A stretch of DNA of 64,000 bases from Streptomyces noursei (GTDB lineage Bacteria; Actinomycetota; Actinomycetes; Streptomycetales; Streptomycetaceae). The translations under genes were made by a program, and so were the position numbers. Of this stretch, positions 24,904 through 33,348 are shown in pieces; positions within the stretch are counted from its first letter, which is position 1; every line of letters begins with the position of its first letter. The stretch lies in assembly GCF_001646665.1 (NCBI RefSeq), contig NZ_LWBU01000347.1:12530-76529 (forward strand). Direction: 5' to 3'. The notes beneath the pieces are model-generated. The model was not told where the DNA came from, did not search any database, and worked only from the letters and a program-made list of their open reading frames with translations.

Positions 24904-26934
24904 ATGCCTCCCGTACGTCTCGCCATCGTCGGGTGCGGTGCCGCCGCCCGCGGCTGCCACCTGCCCGCCCTGCCGCCGCTGAAGGGCGACGTCCAGCTGA
25001 CCGCGCTCATCGACCGCGACCCGCGGCAGGCGCGGGACGCGCTGGAGCTGTACCGCGAGCTGGGCGGTACGGGCGCCGACGAGGTGGTGATCGCCACCGA
25101 CCCCGCCGAGGCCGCCGGTGACTTCGACGCCGCCGTGGTCGTCGTACCGCACAGCGCGCACGCGAAAACCGTGGAGTCCCTGCTCGCGGCCGGCAAGCAC
25201 GTGCTGCTGGAGAAGCCGATGACCACCTCGGTCGAGGACGCCCGGCACCTGGTCGAGCTCGCCGCGGACGCCTCCGCGCCGCTGCTCGCCATGGCCCATC
25301 CGCGGCGGCTCTTCCCCGCGTACGCCTGGGTGAAGCGGCTCATCGACAGCGGTGACCTGGGCGACGTGGTGCGCGTCGACTGGTCGGAGGGCCACCCGTA
25401 CGCCTGGGAGCCGGTCTCGTGGTCGATGTTCGACCGGCGGCTCGCGGGCGGCGGGGTGCTCACCGACACCGCCTCGCACGTCTTCGACACGCTGCACTGG
25501 TGGCTCGGCCACGACGTCGAGGTCGTCCGCTACCGGGACGACACGCTGGGCGGGGTGGAGACCGACGCCGAGGCCCACCTGCGCTTCGGCGCTGTCGACG
25601 TGCACTGCGCGTTCAGCCGGGTGCGCGACCTCGGCATCTCCTGCACGGTGACCGGCACCCGGGCGACCGTCACCATCGGCACCGACTTCCCGGCCGGCGA
25701 GTGCACCCTGGTCACGGCGGACGGCGTGGAGCTGCACCGGGGCGACGTGGAGGCGGTGGCGCCCGCGCAGGGCGAGTGGGAGCTGCTCTTCACCGAGCAG
25801 CTCGCCAACTTCGCGGCGGCCGTGCGCGGTACCGCCGCCGTGCACTCCGGCCCCGAGGACGGTCTGCGGGTCGTGGAGCTGATCCAGGAGTGCTACGGCG
25901 GCGCCCACGAGGAGGCCGTCCAGCCCTGGACCGCGCGCGCCGTCCCGGACGAGTGCGCCGCCGCGGTCGCCGACCGCACGGTGGCGGTCACCGGTGCCGG
26001 CGGGTTCATCGGGGGGCGCGTCGTCGAGCGGCTCGCCCTCGGCACCCGGGCGCGTGTCCGTCCCGTGGTGCGCGGCTTCGGCAGGGCCGCGCGGCTGTCC
26101 GCGCTGCCGCAGGAGCGGCTGGAGTTCCGCCGGGCGGACCTGCTGGACACCGACGCGCTGCGGGAGGCCTTCGAGGGCTGCGACACCGTCGTGCACTGCG
26201 CCTTCGGCAGCGCCGGTGACGAGGCCGACCGCTGGGCCGCCTCGGTCGAGGGCACCGCGAACGTCCTGGCCGCCGCGCGCGCGGCGGGCGTCCGGCGGGT
26301 GGTGCACCTGAGCACCGTCGACGTCTACGACCCCGCGGTCACCGGAGAGCTGACCGAGGAGTCGCCGGCCCGCCCGGCCGACCCCGCCGACCGCGAGTAC
26401 GAGCAGCAGAAGCTCGCCGCGGAGCGGCTGGTCCTCGACGCCCACGGCCCCGACCTGGAGACCGTCGTGCTCCAGCCGGGCGTGGTCTACGGGCCGTGGG
26501 GCGGCCAGTGGACCACCGCCCAGTTGCAGCGCCCGGAGGGCGACTTCGCCGCGCTGCCGACGGGCGAGGACACCGGTGTGTGCAACGCCGTGTACGTCGA
26601 CGACCTGGTGGACGCGGTGCTCCTGGCCACCGGGACCGGGGCGGCGGCCGGTCAGCGCTTCCTCGTCGGCAACGGCGAGCAGCTCGGCTGGGGCCGCTTC
26701 TTCGACGCGATCCGCTCGCTGCGGGGCCTGGGCGAGCCGGAGGCGCAGGGCTCCGGCACCGGCGACCCGGTGCCGGACTGGGAGCTGGAGCTGTACCGCT
26801 CGACGGCCCGGGCCCGGTACGACAAGGCCGCGCGGCTGCTGGGCTTCACCGCCCGCACCTCCTTCGCCGAGGGCGCCGGGCTGACCGGGCAGTGGGCGGG
26901 CTGGGCCCGGCAGGTGCCGGAGGTGCGGTCGTGA
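24904..26934 (+). CDS. Fused Gfo/Idh/MocA oxidoreductase and NAD-dependent sugar epimerase
   Basis: 676 residues. Residues 1-345 are a Gfo/Idh/MocA oxidoreductase: an N-terminal dinucleotide motif (IVGCGAAARG), EKPM near 103, and AGGGVLTDTASHVFD. Residues about 355-670 are an extended short-chain reductase/epimerase: VTGAGGFIGGRVVERL, a YxxxK catalytic pair in REYEQQKLAAERL, and VLQPGVVYGPWGG. Streptothricin needs D-gulosamine, which differs from glucosamine at C3 and C4. A two-centre epimerisation of a UDP-N-acetylhexosamine by one fused protein is a fitting inference. GGAGAA precedes the ATG. Confidence 0.8.
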   Translation: MPPVRLAIVGCGAAARGCHLPALPPLKGDVQLTALIDRDPRQARDALELYRELGGTGADEVVIATDPAEAAGDFDAAVVVVPHSAHAKTVESLLAAGKHVLLEKPMTTSVEDARHLVELAADASAPLLAMAHPRRLFPAYAWVKRLIDSGDLGDVVRVDWSEGHPYAWEPVSWSMFDRRLAGGGVLTDTASHVFDTLHWWLGHDVEVVRYRDDTLGGVETDAEAHLRFGAVDVHCAFSRVRDLGISCTVTGTRATVTIGTDFPAGECTLVTADGVELHRGDVEAVAPAQGEWELLFTEQLANFAAAVRGTAAVHSGPEDGLRVVELIQECYGGAHEEAVQPWTARAVPDECAAAVADRTVAVTGAGGFIGGRVVERLALGTRARVRPVVRGFGRAARLSALPQERLEFRRADLLDTDALREAFEGCDTVVHCAFGSAGDEADRWAASVEGTANVLAAARAAGVRRVVHLSTVDVYDPAVTGELTEESPARPADPADREYEQQKLAAERLVLDAHGPDLETVVLQPGVVYGPWGGQWTTAQLQRPEGDFAALPTGEDTGVCNAVYVDDLVDAVLLATGTGAAAGQRFLVGNGEQLGWGRFFDAIRSLRGLGEPEAQGSGTGDPVPDWELELYRSTARARYDKAARLLGFTARTSFAEGAGLTGQWAGWARQVPEVRS

Positions 26935-27635
26935 CCGGGGTCACCGATGTGCTGGTGGTCGCACCGCATCCGGACGACGACGTCATCGGCTGCGGCGGCT
27001 CCATCGCCAAACACGTCCGCGACGGCGCCCGGGTGACGGTCGTCATCGTCATCGGGCGCGAGCGCAGCGCCCTCGACGACGCCGTCACCGACGCCGAGTT
27101 CGCCGCCGAGACGGAGGCGGCCGCGAAGGCGCTCGGTGTGCACCGCTGCATCCGCTTCGACGAGCCGTCGCGGGACTTCACGCTCTCCCGCCGCGTGCAC
27201 TTGAACCTGGTGCGGGTGCTGCGGGAGGTGCGGCCGCAGGTGGTCTACCTGCCGCACGACAACGACGACGACGTCGAGCACCGGATGGTGCACCAGCTGA
27301 CCACCGAGGCGTTGTGGATGGCGCAGTCGGAGTTCTTCCAGGAGGCGGGCGACCGGCCCATGCCCGCGCCGCGGCTGGTCCTCGGGTACGAGGTGTGGGC
27401 GCCGATGGCCCGGTTCCAGTACGCGGAGGACATCGACGGCCAGATCGGCACCAAGGTCGAGGCGATGCGCGCGTACGTGTCCCAACTGCGCCACGCCGCC
27501 TGGGACGAGGCCATCCGCGGGCTGGCCCGCTACCGGTCCGCGGTGTCCACGGGCACGGGCCACGCGGAGGTGTTCCAGGTCCTGGGCCTGCGCACCCCGC
27601 CGCCGGCCGGCGGACCGGGAGGCGTCCGTGACTGA
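26931..27635 (+). CDS. PIG-L (LmbE-like) N-acetylhexosamine deacetylase
   Basis: 234 residues. The zinc motif APHPDDDVIGCGG near residue 11 and the later histidines in DDVEHRMVHQ define the LmbE fold. Members remove N-acetyl groups from glucosaminyl compounds. Here it probably deacetylates the N-acetylgulosamine unit, before or after glycosyl transfer. The GTG overlaps the stop of the fused epimerase gene (GTGA), which supports action in the same sugar branch. Confidence 0.85.
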   Translation: MTGVTDVLVVAPHPDDDVIGCGGSIAKHVRDGARVTVVIVIGRERSALDDAVTDAEFAAETEAAAKALGVHRCIRFDEPSRDFTLSRRVHLNLVRVLREVRPQVVYLPHDNDDDVEHRMVHQLTTEALWMAQSEFFQEAGDRPMPAPRLVLGYEVWAPMARFQYAEDIDGQIGTKVEAMRAYVSQLRHAAWDEAIRGLARYRSAVSTGTGHAEVFQVLGLRTPPPAGGPGGVRD

Positions 27636-28860
27636 GCGGCTGCTGGTCTGCGGGCTCGGCTCGGGGATGGACCGCTCGCTGGCCGAGCTGCGCTCGACCC
27701 GGCGGGAGCTGGTGGTGGTCACCGACACGCCCACCGAGCGGGCCCGGGAGGCGGCGGACGTCCTGCTGGTCTGCGACCCGGCCGACGGCACGGCGGTCCT
27801 GGCGGAGCTGTCGGCGGCGGAGATCGACCGGCTGGACGGCGTGTTCTCGCTGGGGGCCGACAATCCGCCGGCCGTCAGCGTGGTGGCGCACCGGTTCGGC
27901 TGCCCCGGCCTGCCCCTGGAGACGGCGCTCGACTGCACGCTCAAGGACCGGCGGCTGGCGATCCTGCGGGAGGCGGGCCTGGACCTGCCCCGGTTCGCGG
28001 CCGCCGAGAGCGTGGAGGAGGCGCTGCGGGCGGTCGCCGAGGTGGGCCTGCCCGCCGTGATCAAACCCAGTGACCAGACCGGGTCGCTGGGCGTCGTCAA
28101 GGTGGACTCGCCCGGGGCGGTACGGGAGTTGGCGGCCGAGGCGCTGCGGCTCAGCCCCGTCGGGCGGATCGTCGTCGAGGAGTTCCTGGAGGGCACCGAG
28201 CACACGCTCGCCGCCTTCATGGTCGACGGCGAGCTGCACCGGTTCGGGTTCGCCGACCGGGAGTACGGGCGCAAGGAGGAGTTCGCCCCGTACTTCTTCG
28301 AGGGCGGTGACACCCTGCCCAGCCGGCTCACCGGGGAGCAGATCGAGGAGGTCACCGACACGGTGCGGCGCGGGGCACTCGCGCTGCGGCTGGACCCGGC
28401 GGTGATCAACACCGACATCCTGCGCACCCGTGACGGCCGGGTGGTGCTGTTGGAGATCACCTGCCGGATCACCGGCGCGCGGATCGCCACCGAGGTGATG
28501 CGGCTGGCGACGGGCGTGGACCCGCTGCCCAACGTGGTGCGCCTGGCGCTGGGCCGGCCGCTGGACCTCTCGGAGCTGCGTCCGACCCGCGACGGGGCGG
28601 CGGTCCAGCGGTTCCTGCCGGCGGACGGCGGGGTGGTGGAGTGGGTGGGCGACCCGCGGGACGTCGCCCGGCGGGCCGGGGTGCACGACGTCTTCTGGGG
28701 CATCGAGCTGGCGCCCGGCACCGTGGTGCCGCCCTACCGCGGCGGGGCGGACGTCCTGGCGGGGGTGATCGCGTACGGCGGTGACTCGGCGGAGGCGGAG
28801 GCGATCGCCGAACGCACCCTGCGCGCGCTGCCCCTGCGGTTCAAGGCGCCGACGCGATGA
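27628..28860 (+). CDS. ATP-grasp carboxylate-amine ligase
   Basis: 410 residues with ATP-grasp features: PAVIKPSDQTGSLGVVKV (phosphate loop), GRIVVEEFLEGTEHTLAAFM and NTDILRTRDGRVVLLEITCR (metal-binding acidic residues). Such enzymes form amide bonds through acyl phosphates. In this cluster it could make the streptolidine lactam or join the sugar-streptolidine core to another part; neither is shown. The GTG start lies eight bases inside the deacetylase gene. A longer N-terminal pre-ATP-grasp domain (about 1-110) is present. Confidence 0.8.
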   Translation: MTERLLVCGLGSGMDRSLAELRSTRRELVVVTDTPTERAREAADVLLVCDPADGTAVLAELSAAEIDRLDGVFSLGADNPPAVSVVAHRFGCPGLPLETALDCTLKDRRLAILREAGLDLPRFAAAESVEEALRAVAEVGLPAVIKPSDQTGSLGVVKVDSPGAVRELAAEALRLSPVGRIVVEEFLEGTEHTLAAFMVDGELHRFGFADREYGRKEEFAPYFFEGGDTLPSRLTGEQIEEVTDTVRRGALALRLDPAVINTDILRTRDGRVVLLEITCRITGARIATEVMRLATGVDPLPNVVRLALGRPLDLSELRPTRDGAAVQRFLPADGGVVEWVGDPRDVARRAGVHDVFWGIELAPGTVVPPYRGGADVLAGVIAYGGDSAEAEAIAERTLRALPLRFKAPTR

Positions 28861-28988
28861 CCACGACACCGCCGGCGGACGGGCGCGGAACACCTGCTGC
28901 GCCCACCCGCCCGCGTACCCGTACGGACAGCCGTACGCCCAGCCGCGGCGAGGCCCGCGGACACACGAACAGAACGAGGGAGAACGGG

Positions 28989-30068
28989 ATGGCCACCGAC
29001 CAGGTGGACGAGGCCGCGGTGGACCGGGGGATCGCCCGCACGGCCGTCGTCATCGCGCTGCGCGACGACCTGCGGATCGCCGACTGCATCGCGTCGATCG
29101 ACGAGGACGTCGAGATCGTCCTGGCGCTCAACGGCCCCAGCGACGCCGTACTGAAGCTGATCGCCGACCACCCGCGGCCGCTGACGGTGACGGAGATCGA
29201 GGACGTCGGCAACCTGGGCGCCGCCTACAACGCCGGGGCCGCCGCCACCGACCGGCAGTACCTGCTGTTGATGGACTCCGACTGCACCTTCGCACCGGGC
29301 GTGGTGCGGGCGATGGTCCGCGCCGTCCTCACCGAGCCGGTGGTCAAGGGCCAGGTGGTGTACGGGGAGTCGGACGGCCTGCTCAGCCGGCTGACCGCCC
29401 GGGTGCGGGAGTTCGACGAGGGCGACTACGTCAGCGCCCTGTCCCCGCCGCTCATCTACAACCGGGCGATCGTCGACCACATCGGCGGCTACCACTTCGA
29501 CGAGCTGATCCACTGGTGCGAGGACCGGGAGTTCGACTTCCGGCTCCAGCTGGCCGGCATCCCCGTGGTGTACCTGCCCGAGGCCCGGATCTTCCACGAC
29601 GCCCAGCACGGCTTCGCCAACATGCGCAGCTACTTCCGCTACGGCGTCGGCGAGGGCATCGCCCAGGAGACGGGCGTGTTCACCACGCCGGCCGTGCCGG
29701 TGCTGTGGCGGCTGTTCGAGGCCACCAGGACCCTGGTGCACTGCGCCCGCGACAAGGGCGCGGGCGCCGCGGCGTACTACGCGCTGCTGAAGGTGGCCTT
29801 CCACGCGGGTACCGCGCACCACCTGCTCAACGACCCCTACCGGGTACGGGACCGCTACCCGGCCTCGGCCAAGCGGGCGCGCATGGTGCGGTCGATCCCG
29901 CAGCACAGCACCCGCCTGACCAAGGCCCAGTTGCGGCGGCTGAGGCGGGCGCACTGGGAGGCGGGCCGGCGGATCGAGAAGGTGGCCGACCTGTCGGTCT
30001 TCCATCCGGACGCCGCCGGCCCGGCCGCCGCGTCAGCCGCCGGCGAGGCGCGGCAGCAGCAGGTGTGA
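28989..30068 (+). CDS. GT2-family glycosyltransferase
   Basis: 359 residues from the chosen ATG. The GT-A fold is indicated by IEDVGNLGAAYNAGAAA, the DxD-like LLLMDSDCTFAPG and the acceptor-side WCEDREFDFRLQL. It is the best candidate for attaching N-acetylgulosamine to the streptolidine precursor. The start at 28989 follows GAGGGAGAACGGG. An in-frame ATG at 28857 overlaps the ATP-grasp stop (ATGA) and would add 44 low-complexity residues, so it cannot be excluded. Confidence 0.8.
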   Translation: MATDQVDEAAVDRGIARTAVVIALRDDLRIADCIASIDEDVEIVLALNGPSDAVLKLIADHPRPLTVTEIEDVGNLGAAYNAGAAATDRQYLLLMDSDCTFAPGVVRAMVRAVLTEPVVKGQVVYGESDGLLSRLTARVREFDEGDYVSALSPPLIYNRAIVDHIGGYHFDELIHWCEDREFDFRLQLAGIPVVYLPEARIFHDAQHGFANMRSYFRYGVGEGIAQETGVFTTPAVPVLWRLFEATRTLVHCARDKGAGAAAYYALLKVAFHAGTAHHLLNDPYRVRDRYPASAKRARMVRSIPQHSTRLTKAQLRRLRRAHWEAGRRIEKVADLSVFHPDAAGPAAASAAGEARQQQV

Positions 30069-31796
30069 GGGATGGGCACCGCCGTGGTGGACCGTGTGGT
30101 GCGCGACCACCCGGGGGTGGACGTCGAAGCGCGGGGTGTTGCCGGCCGCGACCTCCAGGCGCACGCGGTGGCCGGTGCGGAACACATGGCCGATCGCGCC
30201 GAGGCGGACGGTGACCTCCGTCGGCCGGCCGGGGGCGGGCACCCCGCCCGCCTCCGGGCCCGGGCCGGTGTCCGCCTTCGGGTCGGGGCCGGTGTCCGGC
30301 ACCGGGCCCGGGCCTGCGTCCGGCACCGGGTCCGGGACGGTGTCCGCCTTCGGGCCGGGATCCGGCGTCGCCCCGGGGACCGGCGCCGCCGGTTGCGGTG
30401 CCAGCCGGTGGATGCCGTCGCACAGCAGCTCCGCCCGGCCGTCGGGCCAGACGTCGACGAGCTTGCCGGTCACGTCGGCGCCCGCCGCGTCGGGAGTGAC
30501 GTACACCGTCAGGACGGTGTCGCCGACCACGGTCAGCGGGGCGGTGAGCGGCGCCCCGGTGAAGCACAGGACGTCGTCGCGCCGCTCCACCTCACGCTGG
30601 TCGAGGGGGCCGCAGTCGCCGCCGGTGAACTGGCCGGGCAGGGCGGTGGCCCCGCCGGCGGTGGGCACCGGGTCGGCCGGGTCGTGGCGGATGACGTCGC
30701 TGCCGGGCGCCTCCGGTGCCGGGCCGGCCACGAGCCGCCGGCCGTCCAGGTGCAGCACGTACGCCTCGGTGCCCGGGACCGGCCAGTCGGGGAAGGCGCG
30801 CCACTCGTCGGCGCCGGTGAGGAAGAGCCGCACCGGTTCCGGGGCCGGGCCGGCGGCCGGGCGGCCGCGCAGGTGGCGGTCGAAGTGGTCCAGGTGCAGG
30901 CCGGTGACGTCGAGCCGCTGCTCGTCGGCGGCGAGCCCGTAACGGCGCTGCGGAAATGTTCCGCCGGTGACGCAGTGGGACCAGGGTCCGACCACCAGAC
31001 GTGTCTCCACGCCCTGTTCCCGAATTCCCCGGTAATTCTCCAGGGCCCCGGCCAGGAAAATGTCGTACCACCCCGTCATATTGAGCACGGGAATGTCGAT
31101 CTCCGCATACGCGTCACGGGGTGCTGCACGTCTCCAGTAAGGGTGTCCGGTGGGATGCGCGAGCCATTCCCGGTAATAGGGCGCGAGCCGGTCCAGGAGG
31201 TCGGCGGCCGCGTCCGGGTCCCGGTACAGCTCGTCGATCCGGTCGACCGCGCCGGCCACCTCGGCCAGCTCCGGTCCGCTCAGGCCGGCCCCGTCGAGCA
31301 GCAGGTCGTACAGCACCCAGTAGAGGAGGAAGCCCAGCTGGAGGGCGCCGCCCTGGCGGGTCCAGCCCTCGTCGAACCCCGAACCGGCCACGTGGGGCGC
31401 GACGGCCCGCAGGCCGGGCGGCCGTTCGGCCGCCGCGAGCAGCGCGGCCATGCCCTCGTAGGAGCGGCCGAACAGGCCCGCCGAGCCGTCGCACCAGGGC
31501 TGCCGCACCGCCCAGGCGACGGTGTCGGCGCCGTCCCGGGCCTCGTTCCAGTACGGCTCGAAGGTGCCGCCGGAGGCGAACCGGCCGCGGACGTCCTGCA
31601 CCAGCAGGGCGTATCCGGAGCGGACCAGCCGCAGCCCGTCGACGGAGGCCCCGCCGGGGCTTCCCGCTTTTCCGTAGGGCGTCCGCCGGATGAGCACCGG
31701 CACTTCGCCTGCCGTGTCCGGGCGGTAGAGGTCGGCACTCAATAACACGCCGTCCCGCACGGGTATCTTCACATCGTGTTCCACAACAATACGCAC
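30033..31796 (-). CDS. CocE/NonD-type serine hydrolase (X-Pro dipeptidyl-peptidase family)
   Basis: 587 residues. The alpha/beta-hydrolase domain has nucleophile Ser112 in FGRSYEGM; the cap and C-terminal jelly-roll domains follow. The jelly roll carries an unusual insertion of about 45 residues built of Pro-Asp-Pro/Gly repeats (encoded at about 30240-30375). Members cleave esters or amides of small molecules. Possible roles are lactam opening, removal of a protecting group or self-resistance. The GTG at 31796 gives the usual family start; a GTG at 31829 with a GGAGG site is an alternative. It overlaps the glycosyltransferase 3' end by 36 bases. Confidence 0.8.
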   Translation of the reverse strand: MRIVVEHDVKIPVRDGVLLSADLYRPDTAGEVPVLIRRTPYGKAGSPGGASVDGLRLVRSGYALLVQDVRGRFASGGTFEPYWNEARDGADTVAWAVRQPWCDGSAGLFGRSYEGMAALLAAAERPPGLRAVAPHVAGSGFDEGWTRQGGALQLGFLLYWVLYDLLLDGAGLSGPELAEVAGAVDRIDELYRDPDAAADLLDRLAPYYREWLAHPTGHPYWRRAAPRDAYAEIDIPVLNMTGWYDIFLAGALENYRGIREQGVETRLVVGPWSHCVTGGTFPQRRYGLAADEQRLDVTGLHLDHFDRHLRGRPAAGPAPEPVRLFLTGADEWRAFPDWPVPGTEAYVLHLDGRRLVAGPAPEAPGSDVIRHDPADPVPTAGGATALPGQFTGGDCGPLDQREVERRDDVLCFTGAPLTAPLTVVGDTVLTVYVTPDAAGADVTGKLVDVWPDGRAELLCDGIHRLAPQPAAPVPGATPDPGPKADTVPDPVPDAGPGPVPDTGPDPKADTGPGPEAGGVPAPGRPTEVTVRLGAIGHVFRTGHRVRLEVAAGNTPRFDVHPRVVAHHTVHHGGAHPSHLLLPRLAGG

Positions 31797-31830
31797 CCGC
31801 CAATATTCCAACAGAATCCGGGAATTCACA

Positions 31831-33348
31831 ATGGAGTCCTCCGCACCCTCCTTTCTGGAACCGTTCTTCGACACGGCACGCGACGATCCGGACCGGCCGG
31901 CCGTCGTCGACAACGGTCTCGTCCTGACCTACGGCACCTTCGCCGCCTGGGTGGCACGGGTGGCGGGTGCCGTGGAGCCGCGCACGGCGGAGCCCCAGCC
32001 GCCCGTCGGGGTCGTCGCGCACCACTCGGCGCGTGATGTGGCGGCGATCCTCGGCGTGCTGGCGGCGGGCCGGGCGTACGTCCCGCTGGAGGCCCACCAT
32101 CCGGAGCCCCGGCTGGAGGAGATCCTGCGGCGGGTCGGGTGCCGGGAGGCGGTGGCGACCGCGGAGACCGGCTGGCAGCCCCCGGTCGAGAAGGTGATCC
32201 GGCCCCGCTGGACGCCGGCCGCCGGGCCGTCCGCGTCACCCGGGCGGGCGTCCGCGCGGCTGCCGCGGCCCGAGGACCCGGCGTACGTCCTGTTCACCTC
32301 CGGGTCCACCGGGGAGCCGAAGGGCGTGGTGGTCCCCCACCGTGCCCCGGCGGCCGTGGTGCCGCCGCTGCGCGAGCTGTACGGCATCGGCGACGGCGAA
32401 TCCGTGCTGCACTTCCACGGCGTGGGCGGCGACACCAGCCTGGAGGAGATCCTGCCGACCCTGACCGGTGGCGGCACCCTCGTCCTGGACGACGGGGCGC
32501 GGGAGGGGTTCGCGCGGGTGGCGGAGGAGCAGCAGGTGTCGGTCGCGGTCCTGCCGACCGGCTTCTGGGACAGCCTGACGGGTGATCTGCTGCATCACGG
32601 GGCCCGGCTGCCCGCGTCCCTGCGCACCGTGGTGATCGGCGGGGAGGCGGTGCGCGCCGACATGCTGGAGCGCTGGAACCGGGTGCGCGGCGCCGAGGAC
32701 GTCCGGCTGCTCAACACCTACGGCTCCACGGAGACCGCGCTGGTCACGCACGCGTTGCAGCTCGCCGGGCCGGGCGCCCCGGTGCTGCCGGAGACCGGCG
32801 GGGACCTGCCGATCGGGCTGCCGCTGCCGCACGTCGGCCAACTGGTCGACGGGTCGGGCGAGTTGTACGTCTCCGGCCCCGGCCTGGCCCTCGGCTACCA
32901 CGACGACCCGGGGGCGACGGCCGCCCGCTTCACCGAACGGGACGGCACCCGCTGGTACCGCACCGGTGACCTGGTCGGCGAGGCGGCGGGCGGGCTCCTG
33001 GTGTTCCGGGGCCGCTCGGACCACCAGGTCAAGATCCGCGGCTTCCGGGTGGACCTGCTCGACGTCGAGGCGCTGATCGGGCGGTGCGAGGGGGTGTCGT
33101 CGGTCGCGGCCGCGCGGGTGGAGCGCGCCGGGCACTCGTCACTGGCCGCGTTCTTCGTCCCCCTGCCGGACTTCGCGCCGGGCGAGGTCGCCGCGGCCAT
33201 CCGCGAGCGCCTGACCCGGACGACGGCACCGCACCTGGTGCCGGGCCTGATCGTGCCGGTCGACGCGCTGGAGCGCACCCACACCGGCAAGGTGGACCGG
33301 AACGCCACCCGGGACCGCCACCTGGGCACCGTGGAGGCCGCCCGATGA
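31831..33348 (+). CDS. Second stand-alone adenylation domain, predicted beta-lysine-specific
   Basis: 505 residues, a paralogue of the A domain at 11313 (SFLEPFFDTARDDPDRPAVV matches its N-terminus). A3 LFTSGSTGEPKG, A5 NTYGSTETALVTH, A7 YRTGDLVGE, A8 DHQVKIRGFRVD and A10 HTGKVDR are present. My manual specificity read is D-T-E-G-V-G-T-L-V-K, differing from the other by Gly for Asp at the fourth position. One of the two should load the T domain and the other extend the chain; sequence alone does not say which. The stop overlaps the next ATG (ATGA). Confidence 0.85.
   Translation: MESSAPSFLEPFFDTARDDPDRPAVVDNGLVLTYGTFAAWVARVAGAVEPRTAEPQPPVGVVAHHSARDVAAILGVLAAGRAYVPLEAHHPEPRLEEILRRVGCREAVATAETGWQPPVEKVIRPRWTPAAGPSASPGRASARLPRPEDPAYVLFTSGSTGEPKGVVVPHRAPAAVVPPLRELYGIGDGESVLHFHGVGGDTSLEEILPTLTGGGTLVLDDGAREGFARVAEEQQVSVAVLPTGFWDSLTGDLLHHGARLPASLRTVVIGGEAVRADMLERWNRVRGAEDVRLLNTYGSTETALVTHALQLAGPGAPVLPETGGDLPIGLPLPHVGQLVDGSGELYVSGPGLALGYHDDPGATAARFTERDGTRWYRTGDLVGEAAGGLLVFRGRSDHQVKIRGFRVDLLDVEALIGRCEGVSSVAAARVERAGHSSLAAFFVPLPDFAPGEVAAAIRERLTRTTAPHLVPGLIVPVDALERTHTGKVDRNATRDRHLGTVEAAR

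Noticed and set aside
32861..32874. GTTGTAC-type matches within coding sequence (also near 44706 and 54253)
   Set aside because: They encode Leu-Tyr or similar codon pairs inside genes and are isolated, unlike the clustered intergenic copies at 17760-18058.
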